DNA of 64,000 nucleotides from Arthrobacter crystallopoietes. Lineage in GTDB: Bacteria; Actinomycetota; Actinomycetes; Actinomycetales; Micrococcaceae. The notes below the pieces were generated by a model. That model ran no database searches. It had not been told where the DNA came from and saw only the letters and a program-made list of their open reading frames with translations. The stretch covers positions 868,001 through 932,000 of the forward strand of contig NZ_CP018863.1 of the NCBI RefSeq assembly GCF_002849715.1, given 5' to 3'. A program made the translations under genes and the position numbers. Positions 49,429 to 59,245 of the stretch are shown here, in pieces (position 1 is the first letter of the stretch; each line of letters begins with the position of its first letter).

Positions 49429-51079
49429 ATGCTGTTCGACACGCTCTTCATCAACGGGGTCATCTACACCCATGATCCGTCCCGCCCCCGCGCCAATGCC
49501 ATTGGCGTCAATGCCGGCCGGATTATCAGCCTCGACGACGAGCTGCCGGCCACGCACTTCCGCAAGGTTTACGACCTCGGCGGTGCCGCCGTCGTTCCCG
49601 GTTTCAATGATGCCCATTGCCACCTGTCCATGGTGGGGCTGGCCGAATTGCAGGTGGACCTGCGTCCGTCCGTTTGCCCGACGATGGAGGACCTGCTCGC
49701 CGCCGTTGGTACTGCCTGCGCCGATGCTCCCGAGGGCGCCTGGATCCAGGGTGCCGGCTACAACCAGAATTATCTGGACGGCCAGCACCCCACTGCGGAG
49801 CAGCTTGACGCCGTCAGCAACGGCCACCCGGTCTGGCTGATCCACAACTCCCGCCATATGGGCGTGGCCAACACGGCCGCTTTCGAAGCCGCCGGCTTCA
49901 GCGGACGCCGGGGAGCACAAGCACCCGACGGCGGTGCCGTACCGGTCGATGCTGACGGCCGTGCCGTCGGGCTGCTGCAGGAAACCGCGCGGGCACTGGT
50001 CACGGACCACATCCCCATCCCGAGCGTCGACGACGTCGCCGCGATGGTCGACGCCGGCAGCCGCAAGGTGCTGCCGCTCGGCGTCACCAGCATCACCGAG
50101 CCGGGCCTCGGCGCTCCCGCACACATCGGCCATAGCCCCACCGACATCGCCGGTTACCAAACCGCGCGCGACGCCGGAAAGCTGGGCGTGCGCCACCGTG
50201 ATGCCCTACCTGACCACGCTGCACCCCTTGGACGATTCAGATGAAACAGGCGCTCCGTGGGGTCTCGATCTGGGCATCCGCAGCGGTCTGGGCGACGAAT
50301 GGCTGCGGATCGGGCCCACCAAGATCCTCTCCGACGGCTCGCTGATCGGCCGCAGCGCCTTCATGAGCCGCGACTACGCCCTCGACTCCCCCGACGAAAA
50401 CGGCAACCGAGGGCTGCTGCAGTTCCCGCAGGAGATGCTGCGGCAACGCATTATCGGTGCCCACTGCGCGGGCTGGCAAGTGGCCACCCATGCCATCGGC
50501 GACGCCGCCCTGGACGTGGTGATGGACATCTTCGCGGAAGCCCAGCAGCTCTTTCCCCGCCAGGACGCCAGGCACCGCATCGAGCACGTGTCGGTTGCCA
50601 GCGACGCGCAGATCCGCCGGATCAAGGACCTGGGCCTGATCCCGGTGCCGCAGGGCCGGTTCGTCTTCGAACTGGGCGACGGCGCGGCCCAGGCGATGGG
50701 ACCGGAGCGGGTCAAGCTCACCTACCGGGTCAAGGGCCTGCTTGATGCCGGGCTGGAGATTCCGGCGAGCACGGACGCCCCTGTCGTAGAAGTGAACCCG
50801 ATCCTGAACATCCACGACATGGTCAACCGCAAGACGGCTTCCGGCGCAGACTTCGTCCCCACCGAGCGGATCACAGTGGCACAGGCGGTCCATGCCTACA
50901 CCGTGGGCAGCGCCTATGCCGTCCACGAAGACCAGTACAAGGGCACTCTGGCACACGGCAAGCTCGCCGATTTCGTCGCCCTCTCCGAAGACCTGTACGA
51001 GGTCGCCCCGGAAAACATCAAGGACGTCGCCGTCACCGCCACTGTGGTCGGCGGCGCAGTGGTCCATGGTGAACTGTGA
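49429..51079 (+). pseudogene. YtcJ-type amidohydrolase, broken by a frameshift near 50191
   Basis: Starts at ATG 49429 with GGAGG upstream. Frame 1 runs to a stop at 50244 and has the N-terminal amidohydrolase (GGAAVVPGFNDAHCHL, with the HxH metal motif as HCH), ending in GKLGVRHRDALPDHAAP. The frame one base further carries the rest to 51079: ATVMPYLTTLHPLDDSDETG, the metal His-Asp region in ATHAIGDAALD and HRIEHVS, and IPASTDAPV. Joined at about 50191 they give one normal protein of about 550 aa. The junction GTGCGCCACCG looks like GTGCGCGCCACCG with two bases lost. Metal-dependent amide hydrolase; substrate unknown. Real mutation or sequencing error cannot be told apart. Confidence 0.85.
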
Positions 51080-51204
51080 GAATCTGTGTGTCACCCGCCA
51101 CGACCCGGCTTCCGATGCCCACGCTAAATCCGTAAACTCGGACGTTCAGGCGGCTGATGCCGTCCCGCCCTCTTCCACGTCATCACCAACCAGCAGGAGA
51201 ACAC

Positions 51205-52581
51205 ATGACTCTTTATGCCGTCACCAACCCGGCCACCGGTGAAACCGTCAAGGAGTACCCCACGGCTACCGACGTCGAAATCCAGACAGCCTTGGAGCGC
51301 ACGGACAACGCCTTCCGGCGGTGGACCCGGAGCCCGCTGGAGGAGCGCGTAAAGCTGCTCAACCGCGTTGCCGAGCTCTATGAGGAGCGCCGCGACGAGC
51401 TCGCCGCCATCATCACCCGCGAAATGGGCAAGCCCATCCGCCAGGCCGGCTTCGAGGTCGACATCGTCGCATCGATCTACCGCTACTACGCCGAGAACGG
51501 ACCCAAGTTCCTGGCGGACGAAGAGCTCGACGTCGTTGCGGGCGGCAAGGCTGTGGTCCGCAGGGAAGGCCTCGGCGTACTGCTGGGGATCATGCCCTGG
51601 AACTACCCGTACTACCAGGTGGCCCGCTTCGCCGCGCCGAACCTGATGAACGGCAACACCATCCTGCTCAAGCACGCACCCCAGTGCCCGGAATCCGCCC
51701 TGGCCATGGAGCAGATCTTCAAGGACGCCGGCGCACCCGAGGGTTCCTACGTCAACATCTTCGCCACCAACGAGCAGGTCGGCAACATCATCGCCGACCC
51801 ACGCGTCCAGGGTGTCTCGCTCACCGGTTCCGAACGCGCCGGCGCTGCCGTGGCCGAAATCGCCGGCCGCAACCTGAAGAAGGTCGTGCTGGAGCTCGGC
51901 GGTTCCGATCCGTTCCTGCTACTGGATACCAAGGATCTGGACAAGTCCGTCAAGACCGCTGTCTTCGGCCGCATGACGAACGGCGGCCAGGCCTGCAACG
52001 CGTCAAAGCGCTTCGTCGTGCTGGAGGACATCTACGACGAGTTCGTGGAGAAGTTCAGCAGCGCCCTCGCTGCCATCACCCCCGGTGATCCGACCAATCC
52101 CAAGACCTACCTAGGCCCGCTGTCCTCACAGGCCGCGGCCGACAACCTCGCCAAGCAGGTGGACTCCGCGGTCGCCGAAGGTGCCGTGGTTCGCACCGGC
52201 GGCGGGAAGGTCAGCGACGATTCGGCCTTCTTCCAGCCGACTGTGCTGACCGATGTCACCCCCGACATGGCAGCCTTCCGCGAGGAACTCTTCGGGCCGG
52301 TCGCCATGGTCTTCAAGGCGTCCTCCGAGGACGAAGCCATCCGGCTGGCCAACGATACGCCCTTCGGCCTCGGCGCCTCGATCCATACGAACGACGCCGA
52401 AAAGGCCCAACGCATCGCCGAGCAGATCGAGGCCGGAATGGTCTACATCAACGAACCGGGCGGCACCGCGGCGGAACTGCCGTTCGGTGGTGTCAAGCGC
52501 TCCGGCGTCGGCCGTGAACTGGGCAAGTACGGCATGGACGAGTTCATCAACAAGAAGCTGGTCCGTACCTCGGGCCGGTAG
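51205..52581 (+). CDS. NAD-dependent succinate-semialdehyde-type aldehyde dehydrogenase
   Basis: 458 aa from ATG 51205 with AGGAG five bases upstream. Catalytic Cys in [13 protein letters not shown] and Glu in [37 protein letters not shown] and the C-terminal [16 protein letters not shown] place it in the short GabD1-like group, distinct from the longer enzyme at 6170-7681. No aminotransferase is beside it, and the gene before it is a broken amidohydrolase. Substrate unknown. Confidence 0.88.
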   Translation: MTLYAVTNPATGETVKEYPTATDVEIQTALERTDNAFRRWTRSPLEERVKLLNRVAELYEERRDELAAIITREMGKPIRQAGFEVDIVASIYRYYAENGPKFLADEELDVVAGGKAVVRREGLGVLLGIMPWNYPYYQVARFAAPNLMNGNTILLKHAPQCPESALAMEQIFKDAGAPEGSYVNIFATNEQVGNIIADPRVQGVSLTGSERAGAAVAEIAGRNLKKVVLELGGSDPFLLLDTKDLDKSVKTAVFGRMTNGGQACNASKRFVVLEDIYDEFVEKFSSALAAITPGDPTNPKTYLGPLSSQAAADNLAKQVDSAVAEGAVVRTGGGKVSDDSAFFQPTVLTDVTPDMAAFREELFGPVAMVFKASSEDEAIRLANDTPFGLGASIHTNDAEKAQRIAEQIEAGMVYINEPGGTAAELPFGGVKRSGVGRELGKYGMDEFINKKLVRTSGR

Positions 52582-52613
52582 AACGCGTCCTGCGGCTCAG
52601 GCTGCACAACGGC

Positions 52614-52649
52614 GAAGTGGCGGGAACCATTGCGGCTTCCCGCCACTTC
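52614..52649. terminator. Hairpin terminator after the aldehyde dehydrogenase gene
   Basis: A perfect 13-bp stem, GAAGTGGCGGGAA (52614-52626) with its complement at 52637-52649, and a 10-nt loop, 33 bases past the stop. Confidence 0.75.
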
Positions 52650-52738
52650 ACTGCATACCCGAGGGCTGCGGCCGGTATGCCTAGGTGAAGTTGAACTGTC
52701 AAGGTTTGACGGTTCCGTACATGTGATTCCCTTAGTGC

Positions 52739-53377
52739 ATGGCTACGCCGACCGGTAATCATCGTCCGTACGTACTCGTACATATGGCCGTTTCGCTCGA
52801 TGGCTCTTTTTCCGGGTTCCAACCGGACGTCTCTCAGTTCTATTCATTGGCGGCCGAGTGGCAAGAGGATGCCACGCTCGTGGGAGCCGACACGATATTG
52901 GCTCAGGAGAACGAGTTGGCGGGTGCCGACCTGCCGGGCCCGAAAGAGGGCGGTCCTGTACTTGCCGTTGTGGATAGCGGGTGTCGGGTAAGCGCCTGGA
53001 ATGCACTCCGCGACGTTGGCCATTGGTCGCGCGTGATTGCTTTGAGGGGCAATGTCCCCAGTCCGACACACGGAGTGGAAGAAATCGTCACCGGCGGCCA
53101 ACAAGTCGATCTTGCAGCCGCATTGGCTGAGCTGCGGAGCCAGCACGCTGTGCAGAGGCTCCGCGTAGATAGCGGCGGCAACTTAGTTGGTGCCCTGATG
53201 GCCGGAGGCCTCGTCGACGAAACCAGTTTGCTCGTGCATCCCGCCCTCGTCGCTGATAGCCATCGTCGTCCTTGGTGGGGTGGAGGGCATGCAGTGCCTA
53301 CGTTCCAATTAACCGACCTTGAGGCGCGGGCGATCGGCGACGATATTGTTCAACTGCGGTATCGGCTCGTCTGGTGA
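52739..53377 (+). CDS. RibD C-terminal / dihydrofolate-reductase-like protein
   Basis: 212 aa. The opening YVLVHMAVSLDGSFSG fits the reductase domain of RibD and related enzymes, with EDATLVGADTILAQENEL, LAVVDSGCRVSAW, and RVDSGGNLVGALMAGGLVDE at the usual positions. NADPH-dependent reduction of a pyrimidine or similar substrate is expected, but single-domain members of this family are often of unknown function. Codon use is less G/C-ended than in neighbours, so it may be recently acquired. Flanked by a terminator on the left and a long hairpin on the right. Confidence 0.75.
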   Translation: MATPTGNHRPYVLVHMAVSLDGSFSGFQPDVSQFYSLAAEWQEDATLVGADTILAQENELAGADLPGPKEGGPVLAVVDSGCRVSAWNALRDVGHWSRVIALRGNVPSPTHGVEEIVTGGQQVDLAAALAELRSQHAVQRLRVDSGGNLVGALMAGGLVDETSLLVHPALVADSHRRPWWGGGHAVPTFQLTDLEARAIGDDIVQLRYRLVW

Positions 53378-53437
53378 AGATGTGAGCTGTTCCTGTTGCA
53401 AGCGGAGCGCTCTGATGAGGTAACGCGAGCGCAAACT

Positions 53438-53476
53438 GGGCCGGTCAACGGGCATCACTTAGCCGGTGACCGGCCC
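53438..53476. terminator. Hairpin terminator after the RibD-like gene
   Basis: GGGCCGGTCA (53438-53447) pairs with TGACCGGCCC (53467-53476) over a 19-nt loop, between convergent genes. Confidence 0.55.
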
Positions 53477-53558
53477 CTGCCATTTCGCGTAGGCCTTTGA
53501 TCCTAGCTTCAGCATCCGAAACTGCGCGCGGACTACCCCTGTGCAGAGAGCCTAGGCA

Positions 53559-54368
53559 CTAGGCGCTCGCGCGGTCGATCGAGGAGCCAAGCGCCCGGGA
53601 GATCGCGTCCGCGGCGGCCACTGCCTGCGGCGCAAACTGCTCGATTGTGGAGCCGGGGTACTCAAGCTCAAGCGATGAGATCGACAGGCCATACATCACT
53701 CGTCCGAGGTGATCCCGGATCGGAGCTGAGACGCACACCGTGCCGCGCTCATTCTCACCGAGATCCAGCGCGTAACCGCGTTGACGCACGTTAGCGAGCT
53801 CTGTGCGCAACTGTTCGGGATCGGTGATGGTCTTGTCGGTGCGGGGCGGCAGGCCTACCTCGGCTACCAACTGGGCCACCTGCTCAGACGTCCAGCTCGC
53901 GAGCACAACCTTTCCCATGCCGGAGCAGTGCATCGGCATCGGTAACCCCACGCGCGAAGCCATCCGATAGGGCTTCGAAGAGTCCTTGCGGATGACGTAC
54001 ACCATCTCGAAACCGTTCACGACGCCGACGTGAACCGTGCAGTCGACTTCGCGTACGAGCTTCTCGACGATCGGCTCCGCGATGAAGGAGATATCGAGCC
54101 GGGAGATGGCCCGGCCAGCAATGCCGAGGAGACGGGAGCCGGGGTGATAACCGCGATCGCTATCGCCGGTGATGAACTTCAACTCCGCCAACGTCGCGAG
54201 AATACGGTGCACAGTCGCCTTGGGCAGCCCGGTCTCTTCGACGATGTCAGTGAAACGGTCGTAGAGAATCGCGGCCTCGAGCACCCGCAACGTTTTCTCA
54301 CTCGCGCCCATAGATGGCGCCGGGCTCGTGTCAAGCTCCTTGGGTTCCCCGGTCATGATCCGCATCAT
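53559..54368 (-). CDS. IclR-family regulator, KdgR-like
   Basis: 269 aa. N-terminal winged HTH at about residues 20-75 (TLRVLEAAILYDRFTDIVEE, TGLPKATVHRILATL) and C-terminal effector domain from about 90, with HCSGMGKVVLASW and GYALDLGENERGTVCVSAPI. ATG overlaps the kduI stop by 4 nt; internal Met residues are alternatives. As last gene of dctPQM-kduI it is coexpressed with what it controls. Uronate-pathway IclR proteins such as KdgR repress until 2-keto-3-deoxygluconate binds. Its likely site is 58173-58185. Confidence 0.87.
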   Translation of the reverse strand: MMRIMTGEPKELDTSPAPSMGASEKTLRVLEAAILYDRFTDIVEETGLPKATVHRILATLAELKFITGDSDRGYHPGSRLLGIAGRAISRLDISFIAEPIVEKLVREVDCTVHVGVVNGFEMVYVIRKDSSKPYRMASRVGLPMPMHCSGMGKVVLASWTSEQVAQLVAEVGLPPRTDKTITDPEQLRTELANVRQRGYALDLGENERGTVCVSAPIRDHLGRVMYGLSISSLELEYPGSTIEQFAPQAVAAADAISRALGSSIDRASA

Positions 54369-55198
54369 CTCATGTCGGCAATCGCGACGCCATCCATGTC
54401 ATCGAAGGCCTGGTTCTCGCCGGCCATCGCCCACACGAACGAGTAATTCGACGTTCCGACACCCGAGTGGATTGACCACGACGGCGAAAGCACCAGTCCC
54501 CCATCACCGACAAGCATGTGACGGGTCTCGGACGGTTCGCCCATGAGGTGAACGACGCGGGCCTCCTCGGGTACATCGAAGTAGACGTAAAACTCGGTGC
54601 GGCGGTCGTGAGTATGCGCGGGCATCGTATTCCACATGCTGCCGGCGTGCAGTTGCGTGACGCCCATGACCACTTGGCAGCTGCGCACGCCGTCTTCGTG
54701 AATGTACTGGTTGATCGTCCGGCGATTCGAGGTCAGCGGATCGCCGAGCTCTCGGACCGTGCCCTGGCCGGGTTCGACGAGCGCCGTCGGGCAGGTGGCA
54801 TGCGCGGGCGCCGAGAAGCCGTAGAAACGAGCAGGCGTCGCGGCATCGTCGGACTCGAAGGAAACGTCCTTCACGCCGCGGCCCAAGTACAGGCACGCGC
54901 CATTGGCCATCACATGGCGCTCACCATCGGCACGGACGGCACCCGCCCCTCCAATATTGACGATGCCGATCTCGCGGTGATCGAGGAACTGCTCACTACG
55001 GATCTCCGGCACTGCCTCGAGTGCGAGCGGCGCGTCAGTCGGCATAGCGCCGACGGCGACCACGCGATCGTAGTGGGTGACGATGGTGCGCACAGCGCCA
55101 GGAATAAAGAGATCCTCGACGAGATAGCGGTCGCGCAACTGCTGCTGCGTGACCCCGGGAATTTGCTCGGGCGAAGTGGGGCCGTAAACGGCGGTCAT
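54365..55198 (-). CDS. kduI: 5-dehydro-4-deoxy-D-glucuronate isomerase
   Basis: 277 aa from ATG 55198 with AAGGA six bases upstream; an earlier frame to 55306 is not coding. Zinc-dependent isomerase of the pathway from unsaturated uronates to KDG. The metal site is visible in TMPAHTHDRRTEFYVYF (two His and Glu) and a later His in WSIHSGVG. The IHEDGVRSCQVVMGVTQL region is typical. Positioned between the TRAP transporter and the regulator. Confidence 0.92.
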   Translation of the reverse strand: MTAVYGPTSPEQIPGVTQQQLRDRYLVEDLFIPGAVRTIVTHYDRVVAVGAMPTDAPLALEAVPEIRSEQFLDHREIGIVNIGGAGAVRADGERHVMANGACLYLGRGVKDVSFESDDAATPARFYGFSAPAHATCPTALVEPGQGTVRELGDPLTSNRRTINQYIHEDGVRSCQVVMGVTQLHAGSMWNTMPAHTHDRRTEFYVYFDVPEEARVVHLMGEPSETRHMLVGDGGLVLSPSWSIHSGVGTSNYSFVWAMAGENQAFDDMDGVAIADMR

Positions 55199-55220
55199 GG
55201 TTTTTCCTTCCATTGGGGAG

Positions 55221-56528
55221 TCAGAGCAGGCCCATGAGGCCAGGGAGCCACAGGGAAAGCTGTGGGACGAAGACGATGACGAACAGCAGCGCGATGAGCA
55301 CGACAAGGAACGGCATCAATTTGGCGATAACCGGCTCAAGCTTGACCTTCGCCACCTGGGTTCCGACGAATAGCACGGGCGCCGACGGCGGCGAGATCAC
55401 TGCGATCGAGAGATTGAAGACCATCACGATTCCGAAGTGCACCGGGTCGATCCCGTAAGAGACCGCGATCGGCAGGAAGATCGGAGTGAAAATCAGGATC
55501 GCCGGCGTCGGGTCAAGCGGGATACCGATCAACAGCAGAACAAGCATCATGATCAGCAGCACGACGATCTTCGAGTCAGTCCACCCGAACAGCGACTCGG
55601 CGATCAACTGCGGCAGCCGGGCGTAGGTCATCACATAGGACATGATCGTCGACACCGCGATCAGGAAGATAACGATCGCGCTGGTACGGCAGGCGTCGAA
55701 CAGGACTCGCGGCAGGTCCTTGACCGAGATGGTGCGGTAGAAAAACGAGAGCAGCAGCGAGTAGATCACGGCCACGGCCGAGCCCTCCGTCGGGGTGAAG
55801 AAGCCAGCGACAATGCCCCCGATCGCTACCACGATCAAGCCGAGCGACGGAACAGCGCGCGCGAACGTAGCCAGGAAGACCGGGAACTTGGGCCATGGCT
55901 CGCCCCGCAGCTCGGGGTGCCGGCGAGCGTAGACCAACCCGACAACCGCGCATACGAGAGCCCAGAGGATCCCGGGAATGTAACCCGCGACAAACAGCGC
56001 GCCAAGTGACGTGCCGCCAGCAGCGAGAGAGTAGACGATAAGCGTGTTGCTCGGCGGGATCAGCATTCCGGCCGGTGCCGAAGCGATATTCGCCGCCGCA
56101 CTGAAGGCGCGGTCATAGCCCGCCTTCCGCTGCATCGGAGACATCGTAGAGCCGATGGCGGCGGCGCTGGCGACGGCGGAACCAGAAACGGAGCCGAAGA
56201 TTGCGTTTGCGATGACGTTCGTCTGCACGAGTGGCGCGGGCGTACGGCCTACGAGCACTCGTGCGAGATTGATGAGCCGCTCTGCAATACCGCCGTTATT
56301 CATTATCACGCCAGCCAGAATGAAGAACGGGATGGCGAGCAACGCGAACGAGTCAGCACCGCCGATCATCTGTTGCGCGGAAGTGATGGCGCCTCGCTCA
56401 AAATCTACGATCAGCAGCATACACAGGGCCGACGGCAGGGCGATCGCTATTGAGACAGGGGCGCCAATCGCGAGCAGCAAAGCTAGGCCGCCGATAAGGA
56501 TGACGCTGATGGTACTGGGCTCAATCAC
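55221..56528 (-). CDS. TRAP transporter, large permease (DctM)
   Basis: 435 aa from GTG 56528, which overlaps the DctQ stop (GTGA); the upstream frame is not coding. About 12 membrane segments with the DctM marks LLAIGAPVSIAIALPS, NIASAPAGMLIPPSNTLIVYS and GIPLDPTPAILIFTPIFLPI. Moves the uronate bound by DctP, driven by the Na+ or H+ gradient. Confidence 0.92.
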   Translation of the reverse strand: MIEPSTISVILIGGLALLLAIGAPVSIAIALPSALCMLLIVDFERGAITSAQQMIGGADSFALLAIPFFILAGVIMNNGGIAERLINLARVLVGRTPAPLVQTNVIANAIFGSVSGSAVASAAAIGSTMSPMQRKAGYDRAFSAAANIASAPAGMLIPPSNTLIVYSLAAGGTSLGALFVAGYIPGILWALVCAVVGLVYARRHPELRGEPWPKFPVFLATFARAVPSLGLIVVAIGGIVAGFFTPTEGSAVAVIYSLLLSFFYRTISVKDLPRVLFDACRTSAIVIFLIAVSTIMSYVMTYARLPQLIAESLFGWTDSKIVVLLIMMLVLLLIGIPLDPTPAILIFTPIFLPIAVSYGIDPVHFGIVMVFNLSIAVISPPSAPVLFVGTQVAKVKLEPVIAKLMPFLVVLIALLFVIVFVPQLSLWLPGLMGLL

Positions 56529-57058
56529 AGCGATGCCGCCTCGAGGTCCTCGTCGTGATCCACATGGCCGGCATAACGGCCAGAGAAGGTCCCAACGATA
56601 TGGATGGTCAGGTAAATGGTCAACAGCACGCCGGAGATCGGCAAAGCCAGGTAGAGCTGGCCCTGTGTGAGGGGCAGCAGCGGATTCTGCTGCCCCCACG
56701 CGAGGGCGGACTGCTGGAAGCCACCAAATACCATCACGTACAGCACGAACGCGAGCGTTGTGAGGTAGGCGATGATGTCTGCGACTCGTTGGAGCGATAC
56801 GGGCAGTCGTGCCACCAGGAAGTCCATGATGACGTCAGCCTTCTCACCGACCGCGATGGCGATTCCGATCAGGCTGACCCACACGAATGTGTGTCGCGCT
56901 GCTTCCTCGGACCACGCGCTTGGCTGTCCGAGCACCAGGCGGGTGAAGACCTGCCAGGCCACGAGCAGCACCAGCAGCGCGAAGAGGGTGACACAGGTTG
57001 CTCGGAGCGTGCCATCGAGCCATGCCCGTGCAGTCTTCATGAGCTTCGCTGTTGCCAT
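56525..57058 (-). CDS. TRAP transporter, small permease (DctQ)
   Basis: 177 aa with four predicted membrane segments (LFALLVLLVAWQVFTRLVL first). AWSEEAARHTFVWVSLIGIAIA is the DctQ signature. It overlaps DctP by one base (TAATG) and DctM by 4. Confidence 0.9.
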   Translation of the reverse strand: MATAKLMKTARAWLDGTLRATCVTLFALLVLLVAWQVFTRLVLGQPSAWSEEAARHTFVWVSLIGIAIAVGEKADVIMDFLVARLPVSLQRVADIIAYLTTLAFVLYVMVFGGFQQSALAWGQQNPLLPLTQGQLYLALPISGVLLTIYLTIHIVGTFSGRYAGHVDHDEDLEAASL

Positions 57059-58065
57059 TAGCTGCGCGCCGCCTCGATGGCGTCGTAAACCGTCTGTGCG
57101 ACCTCGGACGTGACGAGCTCTTCATGCAGCGGGCGTGTCGCCTCACGGAACACCTCGGTGTCGACCTCGCTGAACTTCGCACCAGCTTCCTCGGCTGCGG
57201 CGGCTGCCTCCTCGACAGCGGCACCGAACAGCTCGAGTTCGGTGTCGACCGACGCCGTCAGCAGCTCCTCGAAGATGGCGCGGTCCTCCTCGGAGATGCC
57301 GTCCCAGACGGTCGGGCTCGTGACCAGGTAGTCGGGCATCATCAGATGCTCAGTGCGCGAGTAGTAGGGCGCAATCTCGTCGTGCGACAGCGTGGAGTAG
57401 ATAAGCTCGTTGTTCTCTGCGCCGTCAAGCACGCCTGACTGGATTGCGGTGTAGACCTCACCCTGTGCCATTGGGGAACCGACGCCACCCATAAGTCCCA
57501 TCATGCGTACGTTCGTATCCGAACCGATAACTCGGATCTTCTGACCCGAGAGGTCGGCAGGCGTCTCAACCGGGCCAACGCTTGAGTACACGTTGCGGAC
57601 ACCACCGTGATACGCGGAGAGCACGTGGATATTGTCGTCCACCAGCGTGTCGTACAGGCCGCCTACGACCTCTGGGTCGTTGAGCACGCTCATCTGGTGC
57701 TCGGGCGACTCGTAAAGGTAGGGCAGGTTCACGACCGAGAAATCCGATTCGAAGTTCTCCAGCAAACTGCCGGCCACGACGGCAAAGTCGATGGTGCCCG
57801 ACTGCACCTGCTCTATGGTGGCCGCTTGGTCACCGAGCGTCTCATCGGCATAGAGCTCAAGCGCATACCGCCCGTCGGTCTGGGTCTTGAGCTCATCCGA
57901 GAGCTGCAACAGCGCCTGAGCCTGCGGGTGGTTGATGTCCTGGTTGAATGCAACGCGGAGGACGGTCTCACCGCCGCCGTCTTCCGCGGAGGCGGAGCAC
58001 GAGGCAAGTGCCATCGTAGTGATTGCGGCTGCGCTCAGTACGCCCAGAATCCTTTTTCCCTGCAT
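57058..58065 (-). CDS. TRAP transporter, substrate-binding lipoprotein (DctP)
   Basis: 335 aa. Signal sequence MQGKRILGVLSAAAITTMA... with lipobox LASC, so attached to the outer membrane face of the cell. DctP fold: GGETVLRVAFNQDINHPQ, LGDQAATIEQVQSGTIDFAV and GQKIRVIGSDTNVRMM, the last containing the carboxylate-binding arginine of this family. GAGGAG seven bases before the ATG. First gene of the leftward operon, 151 bases from the divergent dehydrogenase. Confidence 0.92.
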   Translation of the reverse strand: MQGKRILGVLSAAAITTMALASCSASAEDGGGETVLRVAFNQDINHPQAQALLQLSDELKTQTDGRYALELYADETLGDQAATIEQVQSGTIDFAVVAGSLLENFESDFSVVNLPYLYESPEHQMSVLNDPEVVGGLYDTLVDDNIHVLSAYHGGVRNVYSSVGPVETPADLSGQKIRVIGSDTNVRMMGLMGGVGSPMAQGEVYTAIQSGVLDGAENNELIYSTLSHDEIAPYYSRTEHLMMPDYLVTSPTVWDGISEEDRAIFEELLTASVDTELELFGAAVEEAAAAAEEAGAKFSEVDTEVFREATRPLHEELVTSEVAQTVYDAIEAARS

Positions 58066-58172
58066 GAATTTCTCCTCGTCGAGTCATTTGATCGATGTGA
58101 TTTGCACCACCGGCGCGATCGAAGACTACTATAACCAGATAGAACACAGTTGCGCCAGACGGAACTTATGAC

Positions 58173-58185
58173 GGAACATGGTTCC
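58173..58185. promoter_or_regulatory. Predicted IclR (KdgR-like) operator
   Basis: GGAAC-ATG-GTTCC is a perfect palindrome, 31 bases before the dehydrogenase ATG and 107 bases from dctP. A further GGAAC half-site is at 58161-58165. It resembles IclR-type boxes and lies between the two uronate operons. Confidence 0.6.
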
Positions 58186-58216
58186 ATCATCACTACACCG
58201 ACCCGAAGAAGGAGAG

Positions 58217-59245
58217 ATGGCATTGCGAGCAGCTAGATACATCGGCGATCAGAGGATCGAGGTGGGCAACGTTGAAGCCAAACCGCCTGCAGCCGGGGAG
58301 GTCACCATCCGAGTGGCTTACAACGGAATCTGCGGCACCGACCTGCACATCGTGCAGGGCCACATGGATACACGCGTTGCCCTACCGGCAGTGATCGGCC
58401 ACGAGATGAGCGGCATCATCAGTGCGATCGGCCCAAAAGTGGAATCGCTGGCACCGGGCCAGCCAGTCACTGTGATGCCCCTGCGTTGGTGCGGGGAGTG
58501 CGCCTCCTGCCGCGCCGGCCACCAGCACATCTGCCAGCATCTTGACTTCGTCGGTATCGACTCGCCCGGCGCACTGCAGGAGCAGTGGACGGTGCCTGCC
58601 TCCCTCGTGGTTCCATTGCCCGAGGGCGTCTCCCTTGAGCATGCGGCGCTCGTCGAGCCGCTCGCAGTAGCGGTGCACGACGTGCGGCGCTCGCGGCTCG
58701 CGGCGGGCGAGACCGTCGTCGTAATCGGTGGCGGGCCCATCGGCCAGCTCATCGCCATCGTGGCCCGTGCCGCAGGCGCAGAGGTAATCCTGGCGGAGCC
58801 CGACGCCGACCGTCGCGCGTTCGCCGCGCAGTGCGCAATCGTCGTCGATCCCATCGAAGGCGACCTCGCCGCCGTCGTCGATGAACACACCGGCGGCGCC
58901 GGGGCCGATGTCGTGTTCGAGGTCGCAGGCACCCGCGGCACCGCGCTTGACGCCACTCGGCACGCTCGCACCCGCGGGCGCGTGGTATTCGTCGCGATCC
59001 ACCCCGAACCGGTGCCCGTCGATCTCCATCGCATCTTCTGGCGCGAACTCGAGGTGCTTGGCGCCCGTGTTTACGAGCGCGAGGACTTCGTGCGCGCCAT
59101 CGAACTGCTCGCCTCCGGCGTGGTACCGGCAGACGCGCTCATCACGCGCATCGTCCCGCTTGACGACACCTCGGAAGCGTTCGAGGCACTGCTCGCAGCG
59201 TCCGCTATGAAGATTCTTGTCGACGTGCAGGGGGTGCGCGCGTGA
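58217..59245 (+). CDS. Zinc-dependent medium-chain alcohol dehydrogenase
   Basis: 342 aa from ATG 58217; AAGGAG is only two bases away, so a nearby TTG (58223) cannot be excluded. Catalytic zinc residues in GICGTDLH and GHEMSG, structural zinc cysteines in CGECASCRAGHQHIC, and an NAD motif VVVIGGGPIGQLIA. Resembles sorbitol/idonate/threonine-type dehydrogenases. In this island it may oxidise an alternative hexonate (such as L-idonate or a 2-keto acid alcohol) feeding KduI or KduD; the true substrate is open. First gene of the rightward operon. Confidence 0.85.
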   Translation: MALRAARYIGDQRIEVGNVEAKPPAAGEVTIRVAYNGICGTDLHIVQGHMDTRVALPAVIGHEMSGIISAIGPKVESLAPGQPVTVMPLRWCGECASCRAGHQHICQHLDFVGIDSPGALQEQWTVPASLVVPLPEGVSLEHAALVEPLAVAVHDVRRSRLAAGETVVVIGGGPIGQLIAIVARAAGAEVILAEPDADRRAFAAQCAIVVDPIEGDLAAVVDEHTGGAGADVVFEVAGTRGTALDATRHARTRGRVVFVAIHPEPVPVDLHRIFWRELEVLGARVYEREDFVRAIELLASGVVPADALITRIVPLDDTSEAFEALLAASAMKILVDVQGVRA

